NCBI RefSeq assembly: GCF_020866905.1
Contig: NZ_JAIVCC010000017.1
Location: forward strand, 1-64,000
Source: Salinimicrobium sediminilitoris
GTDB taxonomy: Bacteria > Bacteroidota > Bacteroidia > Flavobacteriales > Flavobacteriaceae
Reading direction: 5' to 3'
DNA: 64,000 nt
Below the pieces are notes generated by a model, which saw nothing but the letters and a program-made list of their open reading frames with translations, was not told the DNA's origin and made no database searches. The first letter of the stretch is position 1, and every line of letters begins with the position of its first letter. Positions 1 through 7,531 of this stretch are shown here, one piece after another. Position numbers and translations under genes: made by a program.

Positions 1-32
1 AAGAGGAAAAAGTATTGCTTCACATATTGACA

Positions 33-79
33 ATAAAAAAAGCCGCCTAAAAATTACTTTTTAGACGACCTCTTTTTGT
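33..79. terminator. Bidirectional intrinsic terminator
   Basis: A hairpin with arms at about 42-53 and 58-69 is followed by a T run on the + strand (72-76). On the minus strand it is followed by a longer T run, the complement of the A tract at 34-41. Pairing is better on the minus strand, where two mismatches become G-U pairs. It probably ends a gene lying left of the window. Confidence 0.6.
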
Positions 80-231
80 TAAATTAAAATTCATTTTTTA
101 AAAATATTCTGGTGTGGAAACGTCACTTCCCCACTTTTATGGGGAAAGATTCATCAATTTCCTGTTAATATAGAAAACGGCAAAAAAGAATTTTCTGATT
201 AAAAAATTGCCAATATTATAAGTGAATTTCC

Positions 232-354
232 ATGCCAGAAATTACCTACAAACCCAATGAAATTCAGGAATTGTGGAGCATTATCAAAATAATTCTTCTT
301 CCATATATAATTATGAATTTGGTTTCCCTCAGGGAGTTTTTATCCTGCTTTTAA
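232..354 (+). CDS. Small single-span membrane protein (40 aa), hypothetical
   Basis: This is an ATG-to-TAA ORF of 40 codons. It has a polar N-terminus (MPEITYKPNE) followed by a hydrophobic stretch over about residues 15-32. The composition fits a one-pass membrane micropeptide. A 7-bp hairpin (127-146) lies upstream, and I see no clear promoter. It is the first of three tandem ORFs of similar size and plan, and all three have a Thr-Tyr pair shortly before the hydrophobic segment. Similarity to the other two is weak, so it could be a chance ORF. No function can be assigned. Confidence 0.3.
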   Translation: MPEITYKPNEIQELWSIIKIILLPYIIMNLVSLREFLSCF

Positions 355-403
355 AAAATTGGAACTGCAATTGCTTCTATAACTATAACCAAAAACCACA
401 CTT

Positions 404-559
404 ATGAAAGGAGGAGAAAAGCGTGTAGACAAAAAGTTGCTTTTAGAAACATATCTTTCCCAAATAAACTGGGACTGGCTTTTCCTTAAAGGACAATTGA
501 TCTTCACGGCAATTATTTGTCTTGGAACCCTTGGATTCATTATATGGTTTTTGAGGTAA
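404..559 (+). CDS. Small single-span membrane protein (51 aa)
   Basis: This is a complete ATG-TAA ORF of 51 codons. A basic N-terminus (MKGGEKRVDKK) leads into a segment reading TYLSQINWDWLFLKGQLI, then a hydrophobic helix over about residues 31-50 ending in Arg. The ORF at 718-882 has the same plan and a matching motif (TY, then IN, then W/FLK-x-QLI), so the two look like tandem paralogues, which argues that both are translated. A weak hairpin follows (about 585-602). The predicted location is the inner membrane, with a short cytoplasmic N-terminus. Function is unknown, and I do not recognise a family. Confidence 0.5.
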   Translation: MKGGEKRVDKKLLLETYLSQINWDWLFLKGQLIFTAIICLGTLGFIIWFLR

Positions 560-717
560 GATCCCGATTTCTAATTTGTGGGTTCAGAAATCTTTTTCTG
601 AGTTTAATTCCCCTGTAAAACAATTGTTAAACTTTATATTTAACTGAAACAAACCCCTTTAGTTTTCGTCATTTAAATACAAGCTGTCCCCACAGTCTGG
701 ATTTTAATCGACAGGTC

Positions 718-882
718 ATGAAAACAAAGGGAACTTTTTGGGCACGAGATGAGGTTCATACTTATCGCAATTACATCAACCGGGACTCATGGTTTTTAAA
801 ATTACAGCTAATCCTTGGCTTACTTGTGCTTCTGGGCGTAGTCCTGTATTCAGTTTTTGTTCAACAGTCTATTTGGCTTTAG
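718..882 (+). CDS. Small single-span membrane protein (54 aa), paralogue of 404-559
   Basis: This is a complete ATG-TAG ORF of 54 codons. Residues 15-32 read TYRNYINRDSWFLKLQLI and align without gaps with the upstream ORF: TY at the same spacing, IN, Asp, Leu/Trp-Phe-Leu-Lys, Gln-Leu-Ile. A hydrophobic helix follows over about residues 31-49. Like its neighbour it has a charged N-terminal half and a single membrane span near the C-terminus. The conserved motif just before the helix may mediate an interaction, but that is inference. No known family is recognised. Confidence 0.5.
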   Translation: MKTKGTFWARDEVHTYRNYINRDSWFLKLQLILGLLVLLGVVLYSVFVQQSIWL

Positions 883-1044
883 AGATAAAAACCTTCTATC
901 ATCCGTAGACAACCCAGAAACAAGAAATGATCTGGAACCGTCCTCCTCCTGGTTCTAACCTTTTATTAGTTAGCCTTCCCCTTTTTTGATTGCAGAAAAA
1001 GCTTCCTAAACTTTTCCCAATCTGTTTTATCTTCAAGGCTAAAC

Positions 1045-1063
1045 AACTTATTTTAAATAAGTT
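1045..1063. promoter_or_regulatory. Perfect inverted repeat upstream of APC permease
   Basis: There are 9-bp arms AACTTATTT and AAATAAGTT around one central T, ending 10 nt before the first permease start codon. The position suits an operator or an RNA hairpin that affects initiation. No T tract specific to termination is present. The regulator is unknown. Confidence 0.4.
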
Positions 1064-1072
1064 AAGTTTTTA

Positions 1073-2512
1073 ATGCGACCCCTGATAATAACAAATCCAA
1101 AAAGGGAAGTAATGTCAATAACTAAAGAAAAATTTGGATCCCCTGCCAAAAAGCGGGATGCGAATAAGGCTGTAGTTCCGGGACCTGTTCTTAGTACATT
1201 GGATGCCTTTGCCCTTATCATTGGAATTGTAATTGGAGCGGGAATCTTTCGCACTCCGTCTTTGGTCGCAAATAGTGTTGCATCGGGTGAAATGATGTTA
1301 CTGGTTTGGCTGTTGGGAGGCGCAGTATCCATCATCGGAGCCCTTTGTTATGCCGAACTTACCACCACCTTTCCCAACACCGGTGGTGATTACCATTTCT
1401 TAAAGGAAGCCTTTGGTAAACGCACAGCTTTCCTTTTTGCATGGGCAAGGATGAGCGTGATTCAAACAGGCTCAATAGCTCTATTGGGGTTTATCTTTGG
1501 GGATTACGCTTCGCAGATCTATAAATTAGGCGAACACTCTGCGGTGATCTATGCAGCTTTACTGGTTAGTGGCCTCACAATGATAAATATTGCAGGTATA
1601 AAAATGGGCGCAGGAACTCAAAAAATTCTTACCACGATTGAAGTGCTGGGAATATTAATGATCGTTGTGGTAGGATTTTTTTTGGTTCCTGAAGCTTCAG
1701 CAACTTCATCTACTTCTAATCCGGAAACAGGTAATGAGAATTCGTTTGGACTGGCCATGGTCTTTGTGCTGCTTACTTTTGGAGGGTGGAATGAGGCCGC
1801 ATATATCTCTGCTGAATTAGGTAAGGGAAAAAGAAGAATCGCCATCGCATTAATTGCCGGTATCCTGGTCATTACTTTAATTTATTTCCTTGTAAATATG
1901 GCATTATTGAGAGGTCTGGGACTGGAAGGAATGGCCGAATCCAACGCAGTAGCGGGAGATCTTTTAGGAGTGGCTTTCGGACAAACGGGCATAGTTATCA
2001 TTTCCGTCTTAGTGGCTATTGCTGCCCTTACTTCGGCAAATGCAACGATCTTCACCGGAGCACGTTCAAATTATGCACTGGGCAGGGACTTTAGTATTTT
2101 TTCTTTCCTCGGAAAATGGAAAAGCAGGCTTGAAGGCCCTGTTAATGCCCTTTTGATCCAGGGTGGCATCGCACTTGGGCTTGTGAGTTTTGGCCTCTTC
2201 TCCCGAAGTGGGTTTGAAACGATGATAGAATATACTGCCCCTGTTTTTTGGTTTTTCCTGTTGCTTACAGGAATTTCTTTATTCATACTTCGGAAAAAAA
2301 GACCTCTCAAAAAACGGCCTTTTAAAGTACCTCTCTACCCCGTACTGCCTATTGTTTTTTGCCTAAGCAGCGCCTATCTCCTCTACTCCAGCATTGTATA
2401 TACCGGTTGGGGAGCACTGGCAGGAATTGGTGTTTTAATCGCAGGAGCAATGATCTTACTGCTCAAGCCAACTGTTGCCGAAAAGAAAAATAATGATAAG
2501 AAGAAGATCTGA
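1073..2512 (+). CDS. APC-superfamily amino-acid permease
   Basis: This is a 479-residue integral membrane protein with about 12 predicted spans. It resembles the amino acid-polyamine-organocation family. After a polar N-terminus of about 35 residues, the first helix carries the family motif GIVIGAGIF, the unwound substrate-binding helix TM1. Helices continue to the C-terminus, which ends in a Lys-rich tail. Likely role: proton- or exchange-driven amino-acid uptake across the inner membrane; the substrate cannot be read from sequence. An alternative ATG at 1112 would remove 13 residues without touching the membrane domain. A perfect palindrome sits just upstream (1045-1063). The next gene follows after 15 nt, so they may be cotranscribed. 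Confidence 0.85.
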   Translation: MRPLIITNPKREVMSITKEKFGSPAKKRDANKAVVPGPVLSTLDAFALIIGIVIGAGIFRTPSLVANSVASGEMMLLVWLLGGAVSIIGALCYAELTTTFPNTGGDYHFLKEAFGKRTAFLFAWARMSVIQTGSIALLGFIFGDYASQIYKLGEHSAVIYAALLVSGLTMINIAGIKMGAGTQKILTTIEVLGILMIVVVGFFLVPEASATSSTSNPETGNENSFGLAMVFVLLTFGGWNEAAYISAELGKGKRRIAIALIAGILVITLIYFLVNMALLRGLGLEGMAESNAVAGDLLGVAFGQTGIVIISVLVAIAALTSANATIFTGARSNYALGRDFSIFSFLGKWKSRLEGPVNALLIQGGIALGLVSFGLFSRSGFETMIEYTAPVFWFFLLLTGISLFILRKKRPLKKRPFKVPLYPVLPIVFCLSSAYLLYSSIVYTGWGALAGIGVLIAGAMILLLKPTVAEKKNNDKKKI

Positions 2513-2527
2513 TCCAAAATTCATCTT

Positions 2528-3055
2528 ATGAAAAATTTATTAGCAATTATTGTCTTTCTAATCCATTCCTTTGGAACTATAGCTCAGGATGTGATCTATG
2601 TGCCCACCCGGGATACTGTTGTCAACGCCATGCTGCAACTCGCACAAGTAGAATCTAATGATGTTGTATATGACCTCGGAAGCGGTGACGGCCGAATCGT
2701 TATTGCCGCTGCAAAGAATTTCGGCGCCCGCGGAGTTGGAATAGACATTGATCCAAAAAGAATTTCGGAATCCAGGGTGAATGCAAAGAAAGCTGAAGTA
2801 ACAGGCAAAGTAGAATTTATTGAAGCCGATCTGTTTAGATCAGATTTTTCAGAAGCTACAGTGGTAACACTTTACCTGCTTAGTCATTTAAATGAGAGAC
2901 TTAAACCCATTTTGCTCGAACAATTAAAGCCCGGCACCCGTATTGTCTCTCATGCTTTTGATATGGGAGACTGGAAACCCGACCGGGTTGAGTTTATTGA
3001 CGGCACTACCATTTATTTATGGACCATCCAAAAAAGAAGTGAGTTCAGGAAATGA
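2528..3055 (+). CDS. Signal-peptide-bearing class I SAM-methyltransferase-like protein
   Basis: The protein has 175 residues. Residues 1-19 form a typical signal peptide ending in IAQ. The mature part has Rossmann methyltransferase motif I (DLGSGDGRI, about residues 49-57) and the acidic ribose-binding residue after GVGIDID. The fold is therefore that of class I methyltransferases. Exported members with this 'YVPTxxxVV..ML.LA' start are known in other bacteria, but SAM is not expected in the periplasm, so the enzymatic role is uncertain. It lies 15 nt after the permease in the same direction. Confidence 0.75.
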   Translation: MKNLLAIIVFLIHSFGTIAQDVIYVPTRDTVVNAMLQLAQVESNDVVYDLGSGDGRIVIAAAKNFGARGVGIDIDPKRISESRVNAKKAEVTGKVEFIEADLFRSDFSEATVVTLYLLSHLNERLKPILLEQLKPGTRIVSHAFDMGDWKPDRVEFIDGTTIYLWTIQKRSEFRK

Positions 3056-3130
3056 GCTTTCTTGAAAAACAACGCCCCTCTTTCCCGATAATCTATGCAA
3101 TAGAGCTAAGGATGAGTATTCTAATAATAC

Positions 3131-3550
3131 TTAATCATTTGATTCGGCATATTTCCTGAAGTTCTCAAGGATTGCCTGCCATCCTTCCCGCTGCTGTTGT
3201 ATACTGTTTTCCTGTTCGGGATCAAAAGTTTCCTCTATGAAAGTAGCATTTTCAACAGGCTTGAAGTGAATGCTCACCTCCCGACCGTCATCCATTCTGT
3301 ATCTTATAAGCCTGTGGGGCTCCACCTCCTGGTATTCTCCCGTAAAATCAAAGCCCTGGCTTCCATCTTTGGCTTCCATTCTATAATTGAACTTTCCGCT
3401 TTCTTTTAAATCATTTTCTGCAGAAGGGGTATGCCATTGGGGCGTGGCAAAATTCCACTTTTTAATATGCTCCGGGTTGGTCCACAGCTGCCACACTTTT
3501 TCCACCGGCAGCGGCACCAGGGTTTCTACTGTGATTTTTTTGGATTTCAT
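3131..3550 (-). CDS. SRPBCC / AHSA1-type START-domain protein
   Basis: The protein has 139 residues and one domain. It begins with the family pattern KKITVETLVPLPVEKVW..WT.PEHI.KWNFA, and a later segment 'W..ILENFRKYAE' is typical of the C-terminal helix of activator-of-Hsp90-homologue-1-like proteins. This helix-grip fold makes a hydrophobic ligand cavity, and the ligand is unknown. It is cytoplasmic with no signal peptide. It stands alone on the minus strand, convergent with the methyltransferase-like gene. Confidence 0.8.
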   Translation of the reverse strand: MKSKKITVETLVPLPVEKVWQLWTNPEHIKKWNFATPQWHTPSAENDLKESGKFNYRMEAKDGSQGFDFTGEYQEVEPHRLIRYRMDDGREVSIHFKPVENATFIEETFDPEQENSIQQQREGWQAILENFRKYAESND

Positions 3551-3682
3551 AGTTCTGGTAAATTTATATAATACTGATAATAAGTACCTTAAATTTACAA
3601 TAATTAGTTTTTTTCAAATGGCAATTCCCTCTTTTTTTCGAAGAATTTTCATCTATAAAAGCATTATTTTTTTAAAAGTTTT

Positions 3683-3711
3683 TTTATTCTAAAACATCAT
3701 TTTTGAAGCCT
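3683..3711. repeat. Partial copy of dispersed 29-nt palindrome
   Basis: Only the right half matches the family: CATTTTTG followed by GAAGCCT. The left arm is degenerate. It is intergenic, downstream of the histidine kinase gene. Confidence 0.35.
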
Positions 3712-3776
3712 CAAATCTCTACTTGTTCTATAAGGTTTTTAGATTTCGTAACAAATTCAGGTGAAGGTCAAAGCCT

Positions 3777-4871
3777 TCAGGTGAGCGGGAGCTTTATTGT
3801 AGTTTCCACTCCGGTGCCTGTACTTCTATTTTTAATTTCGAAGCTGTAGTTATTTCCGTAGAGATTTGACAGCCGGGCATCAATATTTGCCAGGCCTTTG
3901 CCTTTCTTCAAAAGCTCCTCTTTTCCTGCACTAAGACCGGCACCGACGTTAATAACCTGAATGATGAGTTCATTTGCTTCCGCATAAATCCTAATGGTAA
4001 CTTCAAGATGAGTATGTTCATAGGAATAGCCGTGTTTTATGGAATTCTCCAGAATCGGCTGCAACAGCAATGCAGGAACCTTCTTTGACATGAGGTTCTG
4101 GTCCACTTCTTTGGTGATAGTAAGATGGTCGGAAAATCGAACATTTAAAATATTCTGGTAATATTCTAAAGTGCGTAATTCCTTTTCCAGGGGAATAACA
4201 TTTTCGTCGCCGCTATACAGGATCTCCCTGAGAAAGTCACTGAGATCTGCAATAGTATCCTTAGCTTTTTCCTTATCAAGATCGGCCAGGACAGCAATAC
4301 TATTAAGGGTATTGAACAGGAAATGCGGCTGTAATTGAGAAGATAGCATCTTCATTCGGGTATTTACCAGCTGAGTCTCCAGTTGAGCCCGGTGATGCTC
4401 CGCCTCCTTTACCTGTTTCACATAGTAATAAGTGTAAATAATAAAGGTCATGGCAAAGTAGATGAGAAAATTGAGATCCACCACTATCATGAACCGGGTA
4501 AAACTTTCTTTAACCTGATATTCTTCAATGGTAAATAATCCCGTTAAAATGCTATATAGATCAAAAATAAGCCTGATTATAAAACCTATGAGAATAGAGC
4601 AAACTATATGGATTGAAATGATCTTGACCCAGGAGTAATTCCTGTGGAGGAAACGTTTAGTGCTAATTGCGATAATGCTCATGTAGAATACCACGACCAA
4701 CCAGTCAATAAGGATATTATTCACCAGGAAATCATACCAGGGCTCATGCCTCATTTCGGGGAAAGTCTCTCGCAGGTAAGCCGATTTTGTTATGTAAATA
4801 ACATTAAACAGACCGTAAAACCCTGCCAGTAAAAGGATCAATTTAAAATCGATATATTTCTTGAGTTTCAT
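3777..4871 (-). CDS. LytS-family sensor histidine kinase
   Basis: This 364-residue membrane sensor has four predicted transmembrane helices in about residues 10-150, then a short coiled coil. The His-kinase domain (PF06580 type) has phospho-acceptor motif QLQPHFLFNTLN (His near residue 181). The ATPase domain has an N box LQPILENSIKHG (about 270-281) and the G-box-like GKGLANIDARL. There is no periplasmic sensor domain, so the membrane helices are the likely input. It starts 4 nt after the stop of the LytTR regulator gene, which is its evident partner. Confidence 0.92.
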   Translation of the reverse strand: MKLKKYIDFKLILLLAGFYGLFNVIYITKSAYLRETFPEMRHEPWYDFLVNNILIDWLVVVFYMSIIAISTKRFLHRNYSWVKIISIHIVCSILIGFIIRLIFDLYSILTGLFTIEEYQVKESFTRFMIVVDLNFLIYFAMTFIIYTYYYVKQVKEAEHHRAQLETQLVNTRMKMLSSQLQPHFLFNTLNSIAVLADLDKEKAKDTIADLSDFLREILYSGDENVIPLEKELRTLEYYQNILNVRFSDHLTITKEVDQNLMSKKVPALLLQPILENSIKHGYSYEHTHLEVTIRIYAEANELIIQVINVGAGLSAGKEELLKKGKGLANIDARLSNLYGNNYSFEIKNRSTGTGVETTIKLPLT

Positions 4872-4875
4872 ATTC

Positions 4876-5640
4876 TTAGATTCCCAGTTTTTCCAGAAAT
4901 TCCTTTTTATTTGATTTGCTTATATGAAGCAGCTTGCCATCATTCATGCGGGCATCCACTTCAGAATATTCTGAATGCACGATCTCCTTTACCTGGTCAA
5001 TATTGACAATAGTAGAACGGTGTATTCTAAAGAAGCTTTCCCTTTCCAGTTGCTCTTCAAGATTGCTTAGAGATTCCCTTAGCACGTACTTTCCTGAAGT
5101 TGTATAGATCTCTGCGTAATATCCAGATGCGATTATGTAAAGTACATTCGCCGGGTCGATAAGGACAGTTTTGTTGCCTTGCTTAACCGGAATCTTACTG
5201 GCAATTTTTTCTGTTTTGCCCTCTAAGGAAAAGATCCTGAACATCTCCCTTATCCTTTTTTCGAAAAGATCATCGGCTTCTTTTCCTCCGGTTTTCATTA
5301 CCCTTTCTATGGTTTTAAAGAATCGCTGGTCCTTAAAAGGTTTCAGGAGAAAATCAAAAGCTTCCACATCAAATGCACGGGTGGCATAACTATCATATGC
5401 AGTAATAAAAACAACAATGGGCTTTGGCTTGATTTCCACTTTTTGCAGCACTTCAAAACCATTCATATCTTTCATGCTGATGTCGAGAAAAATAAGATCG
5501 GGATGTTCACTGTTGATCCTTTTAATTGCAGTTTGCCCGTTAGAACACTCCCCAATTACTTTAATATTCGGAACTTCATCCAGAAGATTAAGGATCCTTC
5601 TGCGTGCCAATTCCTCATCATCTATAACGAGTGCTCTCAT
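4876..5640 (-). CDS. LytTR-family response regulator
   Basis: The protein has 254 residues. The N-terminal receiver domain has the acidic pair near residue 8 and phospho-accepting Asp in LIFLDISMKD (about residue 53). The conserved Lys lies in LLKPF. A LytTR DNA-binding domain fills about residues 150-254, with the characteristic ESFFRIHRSTIVNID segment. It is first in a two-gene operon with the LytS-type kinase at 3777-4871. LytTR proteins usually bind direct repeats in front of target genes. I could not identify such a pair convincingly in this window. Confidence 0.93.
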   Translation of the reverse strand: MRALVIDDEELARRRILNLLDEVPNIKVIGECSNGQTAIKRINSEHPDLIFLDISMKDMNGFEVLQKVEIKPKPIVVFITAYDSYATRAFDVEAFDFLLKPFKDQRFFKTIERVMKTGGKEADDLFEKRIREMFRIFSLEGKTEKIASKIPVKQGNKTVLIDPANVLYIIASGYYAEIYTTSGKYVLRESLSNLEEQLERESFFRIHRSTIVNIDQVKEIVHSEYSEVDARMNDGKLLHISKSNKKEFLEKLGI

Positions 5641-5701
5641 TTGTGTGGAAATTATTATTCCAATTTAATACATATTTGTTTTGATTTGTCCTCCTTATGT
5701 G

Positions 5702-5735
5702 TAAAAACCATCAGGCGAAAAGAACGCCTGATGGT
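5702..5735 (-). terminator. Intrinsic terminator of the 5757-6305 gene
   Basis: An 11-bp perfect stem, ACCATCAGGCG pairing with CGCCTGATGGT, has a 6-nt loop. On the minus strand it is followed by TTTTTA. It lies just past the stop codon of the secreted protein gene. Confidence 0.85.
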
Positions 5736-5756
5736 ATGTTATCAAATCCTGACTTT

Positions 5757-6305
5757 TTAGTTGCTCGCAATGTCTGTTACGCTAACCGGTGCTTGTAAAA
5801 CTATCTTTTTGCGGTCTTTTCCATTTTCAAGATTAATCTTGTAGTAATCCTTGCTAACGTCACCATTTTTGCCCCGGGTGATACGAATATTCTTGGTCAT
5901 TGCCCAGCCTTTATGGTCGCGATATAGATCGTTTCTTAGGTTATGGGGTAAAAGTGTGTTTTTAAATCTTGAGTTGGTTTGAACCAACTTTCCATTCTTA
6001 TCAAAATCGGCTATTAATTGACCTTTTTGACTAACAAAGCTTACTTCATATCTATCATACTGTTCGGGCTTTAATTCTGAAATAAAATCTTCGATACTAA
6101 AGTAGTTCTCCATAAAAGCCAATGGATCTTTTTCAAATTCCCCAACTACAGCTTCTTTAACATTAAATGAAAAACTATTGCCGTTGCGTTCCACACTCGA
6201 AGCCATTGGGGCGAATCCCACATTTGCTTCCTTGAGTTCAGTAAATTCCTGTGCATGGCTTGTTCCTAATACCAGCAGTACCAAATAAAAAATTACAGTT
6301 TTCAT
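5757..6305 (-). CDS. Secreted hypothetical protein
   Basis: The protein has 182 residues. An N-terminal signal peptide (residues 1-18, ending SHAQ) is followed by a soluble alpha/beta region with no Cys pairs and no metal motif. I do not recognise a domain. It repeats phrases such as 'GQLIADFDKNGKLVQTNSRFKN', of the kind found in beta-strand-rich periplasmic proteins. It is monocistronic, with its own terminator at 5702-5735, and lies upstream of the LytTR/LytS pair in the same direction. Membership of that regulon is possible but unproven. Confidence 0.65.
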   Translation of the reverse strand: MKTVIFYLVLLVLGTSHAQEFTELKEANVGFAPMASSVERNGNSFSFNVKEAVVGEFEKDPLAFMENYFSIEDFISELKPEQYDRYEVSFVSQKGQLIADFDKNGKLVQTNSRFKNTLLPHNLRNDLYRDHKGWAMTKNIRITRGKNGDVSKDYYKINLENGKDRKKIVLQAPVSVTDIASN

Positions 6306-6612
6306 AGCTTTAAGTTTTAGAGTTATTATACCCCCGAAATTAAGAAGCTAATCCCCTATAAATCAGTAAGAAGATGTGAATGACCAAAGAGAAGTAATTA
6401 TGAAGATGATATATGATAACACACTAATAAACAACCTGTTGAATATAAAAATGATATTCACATCAAGTAAAAAGGTGTTAATATGCTATTTTAGGAGATT
6501 CACCGCAAAAAGTATAGAAAATGAAGAAGCCGCCTCTTCTACAAACAATCCGGTTACCCTACATTCCCGAATATATTTAAGAAAAAAGCGGCCTTTCTAA
6601 ACTGCTAACTAA
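6306..6612. other. Intergenic region without supported gene
   Basis: This is an AT-rich spacer between two minus-strand genes. A 74-codon + strand ORF (6376-6600) has biased, low-complexity composition and no recognisable domain, so I do not call it. The promoter of the secreted-protein gene must lie near 6310-6360, but no consensus -7 element is evident. Confidence 0.5.
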
Positions 6613-7278
6613 CTATATTAACTTAAGATCTTTTAAAATTCCAACTAAATGAGGGGTTGTATTAGCTCCAAAATCTTCCCGAAGTTCCTTTAGCCTTTTC
6701 TCTATTGAACTCCTGCTATTGGGCGCAATCCTGCGACCCCTAAAATCTTCCTGGATCTCTTCCTGTGTATGACCTGTAGCAATGGCTTTAAGAAGTTCCA
6801 TTTCCCAGTCTCCAAGGATCAACATATTGTTTTCCTTTAGGAGATTTTCAATGCGCACAGAATTATATTTTCCACTATTATTTACCGTTTCGATGGCTTC
6901 TTTAAGGTCCCGCATTCCATGCCTGTCTTTGGAAACATACCCATCAATATTCCCCGATTCCCAAAGATTACGCACAATTTGGGGGTGATCTTCAATAGTA
7001 TTTACCAAAACTTTTAAATTGGGATCTTCTTTTTTAAGGGCAGATATTAATTCTCTACCTGTAGTCAACTTTTCTGTGCGGTGATCATTCTTAAAGGAAA
7101 GGTCACAGATAAGAAGATCAAATGGTTCCCCCATTGTAAGAGCCTTTTTGGCAAGGAGCCAGGCTTCATCACAATACTGGGCATGTTCCACCTTTGGTAC
7201 TCCAAGATCCTTGAGCAATCCCGCGACAGCGAGATTAATGCTGTCCATATCTTCTGCTACCAGTACTTTTTGAAACAT
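6613..7278 (-). CDS. Orphan response regulator with LuxR/NarL-like HTH
   Basis: The protein has 221 residues. The receiver domain has its phosphorylation site in DLLICDLSFK (near residue 58) and begins FQKVLVAEDMDSIN. The C-terminal helix-turn-helix region (about 155-221) contains ATGHTQEEI and SRSSIEKRLKELR. The ATG at 7278 is preferred over a GTG 24 nt upstream, because the receiver domain starts directly after it. No sensor kinase is adjacent. A perfect 8-bp inverted repeat (7349-7368) lies 71 nt upstream of the start and is a candidate autoregulatory operator. Confidence 0.85.
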   Translation of the reverse strand: MFQKVLVAEDMDSINLAVAGLLKDLGVPKVEHAQYCDEAWLLAKKALTMGEPFDLLICDLSFKNDHRTEKLTTGRELISALKKEDPNLKVLVNTIEDHPQIVRNLWESGNIDGYVSKDRHGMRDLKEAIETVNNSGKYNSVRIENLLKENNMLILGDWEMELLKAIATGHTQEEIQEDFRGRRIAPNSRSSIEKRLKELREDFGANTTPHLVGILKDLKLI

Positions 7279-7348
7279 CGCTATTTGTCGGGGTATTCCC
7301 ACCTTATCAATTTCTATGAATCAAAAATAAAACAAAGAATTCGAGTTG

Positions 7349-7368
7349 AATTACGGTTTTCCGTAATT
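7349..7368. promoter_or_regulatory. Perfect inverted repeat, candidate response-regulator operator
   Basis: Arms AATTACGG and CCGTAATT flank a TTTT spacer. It lies in the divergent intergenic region between the orphan response regulator (minus) and the EEP-family gene (plus). Half-site-like copies (TTACGGTTTTCC or one change from it) occur at 35254-35265 and 43997-44009, each 30-55 nt upstream of another gene. Confidence 0.5.
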
Positions 7369-7487
7369 TGCCCTAAATAAATATAAAATCTTCTAAAATT
7401 TTCGGCAGGAGAAAAAGCAATTTGTGATCTTATAAGCTGGCGTAGGAAAAAAATCTGCAAGAAAGCACGTGCAGGTTTTCAAAGGTT

Positions 7488-7516
7488 AGGCTCAAAAATG
7501 TATATTTGAACAGCCT
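7488..7516. repeat. Full 29-nt dispersed palindrome
   Basis: The outer arms are AGGC and GCCT. The left inner arm is CAAAAATG, and the right inner arm is altered to carry the -7 element TATATTTG. It has the same total length as the copies at 34090, 45283, 48581 and 53341. Confidence 0.55.
7501..7508 (+). promoter_or_regulatory. -7 promoter element of EEP-family gene
   Basis: TATATTTG is a perfect match to the Bacteroidota TAnnTTTG. The start codon follows 23 nt later, giving a leader of about 18 nt. It lies inside a copy of the dispersed palindrome. Confidence 0.6.
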
Positions 7517-7531
7517 ATTTTAACCAACTAT

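Noticed and set aside
6376-6600. 74-codon + ORF in the spacer after the secreted-protein gene
   Set aside because: No domain, no promoter element, irregular composition and no membrane helix; likely chance.
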